A stretch of 64,000 nt of DNA, taken from Nepenthes gracilis (lineage: Eukaryota; Streptophyta; Magnoliopsida; Caryophyllales; Nepenthaceae). The notes beneath the pieces were generated by a model. That model searched no databases. It was not told where the DNA came from and saw only the letters and a list, made by a program, of their open reading frames with translations. Position numbers and translations under genes: made by a program. How positions within the stretch are numbered: the first letter of the stretch is position 1; every line of letters starts with the position of its first letter. Below, one piece after another: positions 35,101 through 46,023 of the stretch. Location of the stretch: the NCBI GenBank assembly GCA_033239525.1, contig BSYO01000003.1:8674001-8738000 (forward strand), in the 5' to 3' direction.

Positions 35101-38100
35101 TCCAATCCGACTCTCTGGTTGTATCACTCTTTTTAGACGACACTGTCGATTACCAATTGAAACATGTCTTTATCAATAATGAAAATTATCGTGATTTGTT
35201 TTACCTAGATGCCTATTATAAATTAGGGCTAAAAAAGAGTTAGTTAAAACCGGTCGAAGGACTCTTCTATGGATTGAACAACGAACTGGTATCCGTCCAA
35301 TGAGCCATCCAGTTGGAAGTCACCTTAGAACGTACCCCAAAACGGTATCCCACATACTAACGTTCCTAGTGGTTGACCTGTCTTAGGTCTATAATGCCAT
35401 CCTAGGCGGCCTTGCCTGACTGCGTTCGAGGCTATAACATTAATCACGCATTTGAATGTGAAGTTCCTTACGACCTATGGTATTGGAGAGGTATTGGACG
35501 ACCAATCGATTGGCTGGAAGTGTTAGCTGTCCCAGGTCACTTAGGCCACTTCGGACCGGCGAATAGATGACTTCGATCATAGAGATGAAACAACTTTGCA
35601 ACAGGGCCAGTCCGGTGTGACAACCGACCACATTCCTCTAGACCCCGGTGATCCAAAGAGATGCGTACAAATAGGGGGCTCATTTGTCGAACCCCTCCGA
35701 GACCAACTAATCACCTTCCTTTGGTAGAACTCCGATATCTTCACATAGACCCTATTGATATTGTCAGGAATTCCAACCGAGGTAATAGTTCACAAGATGA
35801 GTCTCGATTCAAGTCATAGGTTTGTCAGGCAAAAGTTAAGGAACCACTCCATCAAAAATCTCATTGCCATCCTAGAGGAGGTAAAAAATTGCTTGACACC
35901 GGCTTCATCCAAGAAATCTAATATCCAAATTAGCTCTCTAACGTAGTCCTTGTCAAAAAGAGTAACGGAAAGTGGTGAATGTGCGTTAATTTTACTGACG
36001 TGAATAGGGCGTGCCCAAAAGACAATTTTCCGCTGCCCATGATCGACTTGATAGTCGACACCATCTCTAGACATGAACTGCTCAGTTTCATGGACACATA
36101 CTCGAGGATACAACCAGATTCGGATGAGTCCCGAAGACGAGAAGTATACTTCCTTCATGACGGATCAAGGAGCATACTACTACAAGGTTATACTTTTTGG
36201 GCTAAAGAATACATGCACCACATACCAACAACTCGTGAATAAAATGTTCGAAACCCAAAATTAGTTGGAATATGGAGGTGTATATGGACGACATGCTCAT
36301 TAAAAGTAAAATCATTGACAACCATATCCATGACCACAGTGAGGCTTTCAGGGTGCTCTGAGCACACCGGATGAAGTTAAACCCGATAAAATGTGTCTTT
36401 GGAGTATCCTCAGAAAAAATTATGGGTTTTATCGTATCTCAACTGGAGATAAAGGGAAACCTCGAAAAGATAAAGACGATTATGGATATGAGCCTTCCGC
36501 AGATAGTGAATGAAGTTTGGAGGCTGATAGGGAGGCTTGTAGCACTCTCCCGCTTCTTGACAGGGAGGATGACAAATACCTCCCCTTCTTCAAATCCTTG
36601 AGACGGATAAAGGTGAATGGTTTTCAATGGATGACCGGCTATTAGGCCACCTTTGAGGAACCAAAAGAGTACCTAGCCAGCCCCCTCTCCGAACGTCACT
36701 AAAAAAAGGTGAGGAGCTATACCTCTACTTAGCAGTTTTAGAAGTGGCATTTAGCTCGATTTTAATCCAACAATAATCTAATAAATAGCGAACAATCTAC
36801 TATGTCAGCAAGACTTTGACGGACCTCGAGACCCATTATACACACGCTATAAAGATCGCACTGGAACTTGTCTATTTGGCTAGGAAGTTGCAGCACTACT
36901 TCCAGGCACATGGAATAGTTGTCTTGACTGACAAAACATTGAAGGGAATCCTACAAAAGCCCAATTTATCAGGATGGTTAGTCAAATGGGTCATCGAATT
37001 AGGCAAGTTTGACATAGAGTTCAAGCAAAGGCCGACCGTGAAAGGCTAGGCCCTGGCGGACTTTATTGTTGAAACCACGACCACGATTCCGGACATCGAT
37101 CACCCCAACGAAGCCGACGGTCCATGGAGGTACTGAACTTGACCCTCCATGTGGACGGGTCCTCAACACACACTAGCAGTGGAGTCAAAGTGGTCTTGAC
37201 AACCCCCGACGAGTTAGAAATGAAGTACTTGTTAAAGCTCGGATTTTCGGTTACCAACAACATTGCCAAGTATGTGACCCTACTCACCGGGTTGCCACTT
37301 GCAAAAGAATGCTTTGCAAGGCACGTGATCGTCTATAGCAACTTAGAACTGATCATCAACTAAGTTCGCAAAAGTTTAAAGGTGATGAGCCCTTGGTTGC
37401 GAAATACCTCACAAGACCAAGGAGTATGGCCCGAAAGTTCGATAGGGTCGAGATGATGCCCCTCCCAAGGGTGGACAACTGGAAGGCTAACCAACTTGCG
37501 AGGGCCGCCATGGCCGAAAGTCCAAAGTAATACTCGAGAGACATGCGAGATGTCCTGACCTCTCTCAGCATAGAAGAATCTGAGCAAGGAGTGCTACAAG
37601 TCTTTGACAATGAAAACTAGATGTCGTCCTACTGAAGATATATCTGGGACGGCACCCTACTGGAGAACCCAGACGACGCCAAACATGTGAAGAAGAAGGT
37701 TGGCTAGTATACCAGTGTGGATAGGAGGCTGTACGGCTGAGGATACTCTACCCCGTACTTCGGTGCCTTACACCAGAGGAAGCTAACTACCTGTTGAGCA
37801 AGGTGCACCTTGACATCTGTGGGTCACATGTCGGGGGCAATAACCTTGCCTTCAAGATAATGCACCAATACTATTATTGGCTCGCCATGAAGAAAGACGC
37901 CATGGACTTCGTAAAGAAGTGCAAGAACTGCCAAATCCACGACAACCTATCCCATTAACTGCCTATGAAGCTAAGGACCCTTCAGGCCCCTTGGCCGTTC
38001 GTGTAATGGTGGCTCAATATACTTGGCCATTTCTCCGTCGCATCCGGGTAAAGAAAGTTTATCATAGTAAACATTGACTGCTTCACGAAGTGAGTCGAAG

Positions 38101-41100
38101 CCTCCCCCTTAGCTCGAATTATCGAGCAAAATGCCACAGAGTTTGTTCAACAAAACATTATCTACAGATTCAAGATTTTCGAGATCACCGTGACCGATAA
38201 GAAGCCAATTCTCCATAAATCGCTTCACCAAATATTGCATGAATTCAGGCATTTAGTTGATACACACCTCAATCGCCTATCTACAAGCGAACAAGCATAT
38301 AGAGGTTACCAACCGAACCCTACTGTAGGGGTTGAAGACCAAGTTAGAAGACGTTGGGACTTCTAGACATATGAGTTACCTTCCCTCTTATGGTCATACC
38401 GGACGACACCAAAAGGGATAACACATGAGACGCCCTTCAGTTTGTACTACGAAACCGAGGCTATCATCCCAGTCGAGATTAGACTTTCCAACCTCTAGGT
38501 CGAGGGATTTGACCCTCTCGACAACTCCCAATGACTTAAAGAGTATCTAGACTTACTTGAAGAGGCACAAAATGTGGCCCGAATGTGCACGGCTACCTAT
38601 CAATAGTGGATCACCCGGTGCTACAACAAAAGGATGAAGGCTTGCTAATTCGAGATGGGAGACCTAGTTCTACGAAGTATAAAGGCCACAGGAAAGAACG
38701 CTAACAAAAACAAACCATCCCCAAATTGAGAAGGCCCATTCCTCATCTTAGCCATCCTGTGAAACGGGACATATAAGTTTCGAGCCCAAAATGATAAATT
38801 GGTTCTAAGGACATGGAACGCCATCCATCTAAAAAAGTATTACTAGTAATATTTTACTAAATCCAAATAGGTCAAGCATATATTACCAAGCATGCTTGTA
38901 AAAGTGTATCATGTTTAATAAGAATGATTTGTTTGCTTGTTTATTGATTATTGTTAATTGTTATTATTTGCAACCTACCATATGAATACTTGTGTGACGT
39001 TGCATAAATCTAAGTGACCTAGGCTACCCCTAAGTCGGACGAATTCTCATTTGCCTATTACAAAACCTCATTTCCCGCACCGAGCAACCCATACGAGATC
39101 AAATTTAAATCTAAGTTTTGCACCAAGTAGCTCATGTGCGGTCAAATTTAAACATTGGACTAGCACCGAGGGGCCCATATGCAGTCAAATTTAAACCTCA
39201 ATTTAGTACCATGCGGCCCATACACCGTCGAATTTGAACCTCGATCCACACCGAGTGGCCTATGTGCAGTCAAATATCAAAATCTTATGGGACTTTTTAG
39301 CACGCGTGTGACGACTCCCCTAGTATGGACGTGCACCGTCAATCAACGATGATCAACAAGTTAGAATCCGACACGTGAAAATGACATCCCATAGAGAGAT
39401 GACCTCAAGTGATTGCACATGGACAACAACTCTAACTCCGCTAATGCCTGGCCACGACGTGATAACGCTTAGCCAACAAACAATGGTACATAAACAAAAT
39501 TGTACAGAATTGTAAAAGATCAGGACAACTATTTGAAAAATTCTCTTTGTTCATTGCAGAGTTGGATTGTACGAGTGCCTGCGCTATACACATGTATATA
39601 AAAAAAAAAAGAGAGAGAGAGAAAGATGCTATCCTAAGGCTAGAGGCTGGTCGAGGGTATGAAGAGGACTCTTCCCTATTTGAAAAATCGATCAAACCGG
39701 ACAGGTGTCGAGCACCCCTGTTTCGTGGGTCAGAAAAGCCAAAAGGAAAGGTAGGGTCAACAAGGGAAGCCATCCACCGATATAGGTGAATGCCATCTAA
39801 AAATCTTGCATTCAGAGCCTAGCCCACCTCCTCCGGGTTGAACCGAGTCATTAGTTTAGCTTCCAGTCTAACATTCTCGCTCTGGAGGTCCGCGAGATGC
39901 TACTTGATAGTTTGCAAAGCATTCCTGGATCTCTACAGCTCCCTATGACCTAAGATACCTGAAGCTCAAAACTTGAGACCCAATCCGGGCACTGCTGAGC
40001 CTCGGAGGTGGCAGCATCCACCTAACCCTGCATCTCCTCCACCATGCTCGAGTCAACCCTCGTCTGGGTCAGGCGATTGACCTCCCCTTCTAGCAAAAGG
40101 ATCTTGGACGATCGCTAATACAAGCATATATGTAAAACTTACATCATCTTGTCATCCTATAAATATAGGAAGAGAAAGAGGTTAAGCCTAGCCGTTCAAA
40201 TAAAGTGAAAAGTTCACAGAGACTTACCTAGATGAAGGGCAACACAGTAGCTACCATGCTCAGGGGCACCCTGGATGAAGATGTCGGAATGGACACCCAC
40301 TCCGTCCATGGTTGACCCGACGTAGAAGCCTCTGGGCGAGATGCCTCCATGGTTGCTACCTCCTCAATATTGCCCCTTGGCTGGGCCTCCACTCGATGGG
40401 CCACACCGAGACCCTCTCCGGCTGACCCACATAAAAAGCCGGGCACCGTCTGCTCCGACAAAGAAGAAATAACGGCAAGGACCTCCTGCTGGGCCTCTTG
40501 ATGGACTACCTGCTAGGACTCTTGCTAGGCCTTAGCCAGCACGCAAATTGGCCCAGTCGGCCCCCAACCACTGGCTCGCCCGATATGCCTGTAGCAAGAG
40601 CAAGGAGCCCACCAGCTGCAGCTATTCTGACACCAACCTCAGTGGTGCCAACATTAGAAGGTGAGACGAGGGCCGGTCCCCTAGATGACTCGCCTAGGCT
40701 CCGCATCCACTCCACCATCGGCAGGCCCTAGGTGGCGGAAGATGAAAAAGATCCCGAAGATGATGCAGTCTATCACTAAGATGGACGCTTAGAAGGGTCC
40801 CTAATATATGGGACCCAGCCTTCCTCATGGGGCTGGGCAAGTGGAGGAGTGGTGGTTCCCATACCCTTCGAGGGAAGACCCCACCAGGCTAGTGCAAGTG
40901 TCTCAGCGAATAGGATACGATCCTTCTTGAAGTCGTCCATATTCACTTGGACTAGCTTCGTTAGTAGCTTGACAAACTCCACCTCCTTGCATGAGGCCTT
41001 GCCGGTAAAGGGTGCCAACATGTTTCCCACTTATTGGAGAGAACTCAGTTGGAAGTGACCTTGATAAAAAGAATAGGTCCTTCCGATTCTTCACAAAATC

Positions 41101-44100
41101 GGGATCACCCCACTTATATGCAAGTCCCTAGGAGATAGTGAGATCTAATCTTTGTTTTAGTAGAACCTGGAAGATAACCTTCACGGCCACCGCATTTAAC
41201 GCCCTCCCCTAATGACGAAAGAATATGCAAAGGGAGCACAAATATCTGTTGATATTCGCGTGGAATCTTGCGATCGGGACTCCCAGGGCCACCAAAATTC
41301 CGTGTAACTCCCCCGAGAGGGGGAAGCGAAAACCGCACTGTAAGTGTGCCTCATAAACTATGATGGACCCGTCCGGAGGAGAACAAGCTCTATCGTGCTC
41401 CCCTAGTACTGCAAACAAAATTGCAGTCAGAATATTATACTGTAGATATAGAGCATCGATATCGACGACAGTAAGAACAGAGCGAATCGCATCAACACTG
41501 GAGCTATGGGAATAAGGAGGTAGCAGACACAAATAAACAAAAGGAAAAACGACTCGAGAAGAAGAAATAGAGTGGGAGAAAATGGCGAAGCGTTGCTAAA
41601 TATAGGCGGTTGTTTGAAGCCCGAAAAGACGCCTCAAAAAGGCGCGTGCATAATAACCTAATATGTGTCAGTGCCGTAAGACGTCCAGGCATGTCAATCA
41701 TCCTAGTGCCATTAATGACAACTTGCCGCCATACAGGCAGCAAACACGTGGCAGGACAGGACGAGTCAGATGTCCAAACGGCATGACCTCACAAGCCACT
41801 ACACTTCATTCCTTGAGGACAGCAAATCAGTGGTGATCAAATGCGATGAACTTAGAACCTGATTGACGAGCCAATGATCCACTCTAGAATCCGACTAGTT
41901 TGACTGGTCAACAATCTAGACCGTTTTTAGCTTGCCTGACTAATCTGCGACCCAGTCCAACGTCAAGCCAGTTTGAGTCTGGTGTTTGCTTGCCTGATGG
42001 ATCAGCAACCCAGTCCAACATCCAGCATGTCCGATTGGTCAGCGATCCAGTCCGGCTTCAAGACTAACTGACAGCATTATGGCTGCAGATGGGATTGACA
42101 TGCCCTCTACCCAGTCTAGCCTCCAGCTGGACTGACGAATGCGCAATTCAGTCTAGCGTAAAAAAAAAGGAATCCAAAAAACTGAAGACGAAAACAATAT
42201 GAGTAAAAATAATTGCTAATTCCATTTATTAATCTCCATTTACAAAGTACAAAGTCTCCAAAGGCTGGCATACAATAAAGAGGAAGACAACAAAAAAGGG
42301 GGGTACATGGAATTCAACTACAGTGAACTCTCAGATAGGCAAGCAACTAGAGGAGCCTAAGCAAGAGACTAATATGTATCCGACAAACAGCAAAGCATGA
42401 CTGATAAGGACAGCAGTTTGTAACAAGTCGGAATAGAGACTTGCCACGAAGAGGGGTCACCATCCATAAGGAGTCAAAGGGTAAAGAAAGCCTCGCCCTG
42501 AAATAAAGGAAATGGCATCGAGCCTAACATCCACCGCCAACCCTACTAGTAGCGGGGTGTGGCTCGCAAACACAATAGCTCTTGAGAAGGCCGAGTAATT
42601 GCCTGTTTCAAAGGTAAACCACAACCCAAGGCAAAGGAAGAGCGAAAGGAAAGCCAAAGCAGACCTCTAGTGTGTCCTAGGGCGGTGCCTTCAAACATCG
42701 GATAAGAGCTCCCGCCGACCCTAGTAGCCGACAACTCAAGCTTTAAGACGATTTTGGGTTCCCACGCCACTTCACTGATGAAGACAAGATGTAATATAAG
42801 AGGCACAACAAGTCCTCAATTTATAACATGCGGAAGGATCAATGGGCCATTAAATGTCATAGATTTCCCATGCCAACAAATCTATAAAAAGTCACAAGTG
42901 TAAAAGAATCACACCAAAAATAGTAAAATAGGAAACCTGAGAATGGCCTGGGAAATGAGTAAAAGGGGAAAATGACAAGGCACGTCGTGTCTAATCCATG
43001 AACATGCCGAGGGTTGAAAATTCAAACCCTCGGGCATGGGAGGGCTAGTTATGGGGGCAGCAAGAATAGACTAGTCTAATACGAAAGCTTGCGAATTCAG
43101 CAGTAGATCTAAAAGGCAACAGGCCCACAGACCTAAGGGCTCATCAACGTTCCTGTTGACCCGAAATAGTGCCCCAACTGGCCGGACGGCCCAAATCGGC
43201 CTCGACCCAATCTAGCCGGCCCACAGAGCTCTTCCCACGCACTGGAGATTGCTTGCTTTAGCCCGCTGGTACCCCGAATATTACCCCAAATTATGATATA
43301 TTCAAGAATGGCAACTACAACTCAACAGATCACTTCTAACAATAACTTCCAATTCAGCGGATCTCACATAATGGTAACTCCAATATCCATCGTGTCCAAC
43401 ATCCCCTCAAAGAAGGAAGGAATTTTCTTGATTGATCACGGTTATGCTAATTAGCACCCACAATCCTCGTGCCAACTTGTCAAATTTGCACGCCTAGTAG
43501 TTCGCCAATTTTGGCATCTAAGTAAGGCTGAGCTGACTCAATGGCTAAAAAAAAAAAATCTTGGAGACAAATTCTAAGGGGCATGCTTACATTCTCTCTC
43601 AAACACGCCCACTAACACCCGCATTCAAGAGTTCTTAATAGACAACTCTCAATCCAAAGAGCCTCCTAAGAATTCCTCAACAATTCTTACTTTTGCAATA
43701 CCAAAGCCCCTCCCCGCAAGCGCATCGCCACGTCAAAGCCGCTCCGCGGCGAGCGTGATCTCTAAGTCAGATTCAGAAAATTCACATTCTTGCATCATCA
43801 CACATATCCCTTGTTGCTGCATTTTTTCATATTTTAAAGAAGATTATCGATTTTAGTGTTAGAGGATAAATTAGGAAAGCGAGTTTAATCAATCATTCGA
43901 ACTCTTATTTTTGAGTTGTGGTGTGCAAGATTTAGGTCAGAGAGGATAAAGACCGAACCCTCTTCAATTTGTTCCAAAGACCAAGTAGCACTATAATTCG
44001 TTAGTAATCCGAATCCATGATGCATCAAATAATATTAAAAATACGTATAATAAAGACATCATTAGTTTCAATAGAAAAATATATTTAATATATATATATA

Positions 44101-45407
44101 TATAATTTGGATTAAATTGGTTTTATTTATTTTTTTAAATCATAGTTAAATCAAAACTATTGTTTGGATAAGATTATAATAACAAATTGGATATTCCTCC
44201 AACCATCATTTATGTTATGTTTGATTGTTGAGAATAAAATTTTTATTCCCATTTTATTCACAATAGAATATTTATTTTACTATTTGATTACTGTTTAATC
44301 AGAAATAAATATTTTCAAATGAACAATTATTCTCGGATATCAGAAAATAACCATTACCACGTGTGTGTATAGGTATTAGTTATTTCTAAATATATTGGAA
44401 TAACTATTTTTACACCCTTTTTTTTATTTTAATAATGTCCTTATATATATATATATTTTTTTCAAGATTTATGTAATTATATCAAATCATATATAATTAA
44501 TTATATATTCAATTATATATATTATATCAAATATTTATTAGATACATATTCTATATGATAAAAATATATATTATAATAAACAATAATTTAAAAAATATAT
44601 ATATATATATAATAAAAAAGAATATCTTTTTTTTTTAAATAACGATAAAATGATCATTATAACAAATTTTAACCTTATTTCTCATACTATTTTACAAACC
44701 AAATATAGAAATAATAATTTGTAACTATATTCATATTCTATTATATTTTCTGAAAATAATTATTCTATTCTCACCTTATTTTATTTTAATAATTAAATAT
44801 ACCATTATAATTTGATTTGACTTGATAACCATTTAGAAAATGTTTGTGAGGCCACAGAAATACCTGAAAATTCTTCAAGACCTTCTTAGAAGCATCAAAG
44901 AGCCACGGAATGCCAAAATCCAGGTTACCTACCAAGATTGGATCGACCAATATCGTCGATCCCCCCACTTCCCACAACCAACCATTGGCCTAAAATCAAA
45001 TTTTTGACATAATAATGAACAACAAGACAAATTAATAAGCAGCAAATCCGCACAAACTTGGAGATCAACAAAAACAGGGACTCAGAAGTCGGAATACTTA
45101 CTTCCAAGTAAGTGAGCTTGAAGACATCTGTGCTAGAAGGAGGGGATCGAGTTGCATTTTCTTCAGAAACAGCAGCTGAGACAATCCTTCTTCTTAACCT
45201 GTGCGAGTGAGATCGAACCTTATTATCTGATGAGGAAGGAGGAGACAGAGACCCACGAACGGAGACCTTCAGTGAGTGGGAGCGATGGCGGGAAGGTGAA
45301 AGATGTGGCGATAGAAAACAACCGAAGAAGTGATGCGGCGAGAACTTTACGCAGAAGGGGCGATGAAATGATAGTGCGGAAAAGGATTGAAGATGACGAG
45401 CAACCAT
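29119..45407 (-). CDS. Plastid-targeted metallo-beta-lactamase-fold hydrolase, copy B (7 exons, 12.2 kb intron 2)
   Basis: Exons on the minus strand: 45102-45407, 44864-44989, 32459-32617, 31114-31232, 30834-31025, 30639-30729, 29119-29211. Exons 2-7 have exactly the lengths and phases of copy A. All introns are GT-AG, and the joined frame of 1086 bases gives 361 codons without a stop. The first exon encodes a Ser/Arg/His-rich leader like a transit peptide. The core keeps ILVDPILVGNLDFGIPWL, DDHCH and YYEPHC. Differences from copy A in otherwise conserved blocks include ANG for ANT before WLWEV, PWQCPEN for PWQRPEN and GSIVGPP for GPVLGPP. Intron 2 carries a Tat element, intron 3 an LTR relic, intron 6 a solo LTR. 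It may still be expressed if the long intron is spliced. The substrate is unknown. Confidence 0.85.
29247..30470 (+). mobile_element. Solo LTR in intron 6 of hydrolase copy B
   Basis: The 1224 bp unit begins TGTTAGAAAT and ends GTTTCTTACA, with the identical 5 bp CCCAG on both sides (29242-29246 and 30471-30475). Copy A has uninterrupted, related intron sequence here (ACCCACC...AAATCTGTGCTAATT). A TATA tract lies near 29593. No coding domain is present. The superfamily was not determined. Confidence 0.88.
31640..32349 (+). mobile_element. Copia LTR relic with primer site in intron 3 of hydrolase copy B
   Basis: The stretch shares blocks with the copia LTRs at 53410 and 62036: GAGTTCCTTGG..GGG..CA and TAAGTCGGCTA occur in the same order. 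Directly behind it, TTGAGATCAGGGGCC (32334-32348) looks like a worn initiator Met-tRNA primer site (TTGGTATCAGAGCC). It is much more diverged than the copia copies on the right. The left end at about 31640 is a guess. Confidence 0.5.
33270..33405 (+). mobile_element. 5' LTR remnant of the Tat element
   Basis: Matches the end of the 3' LTR (43890-44027): CTCTTATTTTT, then GGTGTGCA, then CCGAATC..GA.GCAT in the same spacing. Sequence left of about 33270 no longer matches, so the remainder is deleted. Confidence 0.7.
33406..33420 (+). other. Primer binding site of the Tat element, worn
   Basis: TTGATGCCGTCTGTA directly follows the LTR remnant. The left Tat element has TTGGCGCCGTCTGTA at the same place, so two substitutions have occurred here. 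Confidence 0.65.
33466..34628 (+). pseudogene. Tat gag relic
   Basis: The start MVNTK at 33466 agrees with MVNTR in the left Tat element. The conserved retrotransposon gag domain lies at about 34090-34300: MDHLDHFRTLL, then LKGDARIFLYRLQPNSI and FQELTDKFLTWF. These correspond to the DHLDHFRT..L, GDAR.W...L and F.ELS..F..RF blocks of the family. The C-terminal part follows at 34398-34628. Several frameshifts and stops separate the blocks. Confidence 0.8.
34790..38845 (+). pseudogene. Tat pol relic: protease, RT, two RNase H regions, integrase
   Basis: Protease region 34790-35640: the active-site block reads FINNENYRDLFY instead of VDNGSSADIL, so the catalytic Asp-Ser/Thr-Gly is lost. RT 35755-36600: SGIPTEVIVHKM, NRACPKDNFPLP, YMDDMLIKSK near 36285, KLNPIKCVFG, IMGFIVSQ. 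First RNase H 36816-37049. Second RNase H 37124-37610, with LHVDGSS and VTNNIAKY. Integrase 37780-38845: VHLDICGSHVGG and KKCKNCQ of the zinc finger, LNILGHF in place of LDILGPF (first catalytic Asp lost), YRTTPKGITHETPFSLYYETEA (20 residues or fewer seen intact at a time), and a C-terminal YNKRMKA..EMGDLVLR. At least ten stops and several frame changes are present. Confidence 0.88.
39078..39290. repeat. Tandem repeats behind Tat pol
   Basis: About four units of roughly 55-60 bp of the form CACCGAG(T/G)GGCC(C/T)AT(A/G)TGCAGTCAAATTTAAACCTC. They correspond to the array at 985-1228 of the left Tat element when that is read in element sense (CCGAGCGGCCTATTAGCGGTC.TAATTAAACC). Confidence 0.75.
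39850..41532 (-). pseudogene. Antisense gene of the Tat element (gypsy-type transposon domain plus coiled coil), multi-exon
   Basis: Opposite to pol. At 41209-41532 the minus strand encodes YEAHLQCGFRFPLSGELHGI and a following R.HANINRYL block, like the plant 'putative gypsy type transposon' domain (Pfam PF04195, recognised by pattern). Further on come a Pro/Ser-rich region (about 40230-40730) and a coiled-coil part (about 39860-40120; ILLLEGEVNRL). A strong donor (CTAG|GTAAGT, 40222-40228), an acceptor after ATATTTATAG (40157), a second donor (40137-40142) and an acceptor near 40113 bound one or two introns. Stops and frame changes show decay. Function is unknown. Confidence 0.6.
41597..41604 (-). 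promoter_or_regulatory. TATA box candidate of the antisense gene
   Basis: The minus strand reads TATATTTA about 65-80 bases before a CT-rich leader and the start of the antisense coding region near 41532. Sequence and distance suit a plant core promoter. No experimental support can be seen. Confidence 0.4.
41850..42155. repeat. Second tandem array of the Tat element
   Basis: Four to five imperfect units of about 55-65 bp built on GCCTGA.TGATCAGCGACCCAGTCCAAC(A/G)TC. The units vary strongly in length and sequence. The array lies between the antisense gene and the 3' LTR. Confidence 0.65.
42156..43045. other. Untranslated region between antisense gene and 3' LTR of the Tat element
   Basis: No domain was recognised. 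At the end is a purine-rich stretch (GGGCATGGGAGGGCT, 43032-43046), the likely polypurine tract directly before the 3' LTR. ORFs of 60-90 codons here look accidental. Confidence 0.4.
43046..44027 (+). mobile_element. 3' LTR of the Tat element
   Basis: Follows the purine tract and ends in GATGCATCA at 44027; the tail matches the 5' remnant at 33270-33405. The exact first base is uncertain (AGTTATGGGGG, perhaps a worn TGTTATGGGGG). Length is about 980 bp. Confidence 0.65.
44028..44863. other. AT-rich part of intron 2 of hydrolase copy B, possible MITE relic
   Basis: Between 44225 and 44815 the two ends are partly inverted copies (TTGAGAATAAAATTTTTATTCCC near the left; AAAATAAGGTGAGAATAGAATAATTATTTTC when the right end is read in reverse). 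This fits an old foldback element, but no target duplication was found and the sequence is low in complexity. No gene is present. Confidence 0.35.
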
Positions 45408-45780
45408 ATCGTCAATCTTGGGTTCTTTGCAGTTGCTCTCGATTGATTGGTTCCTTCTATAGAAAAATATTTTATTGCCTAAATAAATTATCCAACCAAC
45501 ATCATCTTTGTCTCTACCAAAAGTCCAAATAAGAGATTAGCTTATACCCTACCTCTAGAAGATAATCCACCACATAGAGTGATAAAAAACGATCAAATGA
45601 ATTTTTTAATGAATCTCAATAATGGTAAATTTCACCAATTTTTTAGAATTATTAATTATTATTTTTAAATATACAAGCATTTCTCTCGTGTTAAATAAAA
45701 TAATCAAAACCTCTAAGGTCATTCGACCAATAGCAATGGTTATATTTTTATCCTTCCTTTTAACATTGAGTTTCACATGT
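45408..45780. other. Upstream region of hydrolase copy B
   Basis: Should contain promoter and 5' leader of copy B (minus strand). Only AT-rich sequence is seen, with no clear TATA box. It lacks long similarity by eye to the upstream region of copy A. Confidence 0.4.
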
Positions 45781-46023
45781 TAATCCTCAATCAACCACCT
45801 ACAGCTGCTACAATATCGCATGTACCTTCTGAGTACATTTGAAAATTGACACTAAAAGAATAGGTACTTGTGTGTTTTACCTTGGTTTGACTCAAAGCGG
45901 ACGTCAATTCACTAGCAACAAACCTGAAAATGCAATACTTTATATTGAGATATTTTTGAATGGCCAGCCAAGGAATAAATAAGTGAGCGGGTGTCTTAGG
46001 AGTCGCCGAAACCAATCTGTTCT
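45781..46023 (-). pseudogene. LINE piece 4, end of the RT-associated zinc-binding region
   Basis: The minus strand encodes TPKTPAHLFIPWLAIQKYLN, the counterpart of the W....P....F.WLA....L block in plant LINE C-termini. It then runs into sequence without recognisable domain. The cut at 46023 is the border of the pol-less copia element (flank GTTCT). Confidence 0.65.

Larger units (their letters stand above)
33270..44027 (+). mobile_element. Ty3/gypsy Tat-lineage element inside intron 2 of hydrolase copy B
   Basis: In order: a 5' LTR remnant (33270-33405), a worn primer site, gag, pol, tandem repeats, an antisense gene, a second tandem array, a polypurine stretch near 43034 and the 3' LTR up to 44027. 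The element is opposite in orientation to the host gene. Only the last 135 bp or so of the 5' LTR align with the 3' LTR; the rest was deleted, so the target duplication cannot be read. Pol has two RNase H regions, the mark of the Tat lineage. Stops are frequent, so it is dead. Confidence 0.88.
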
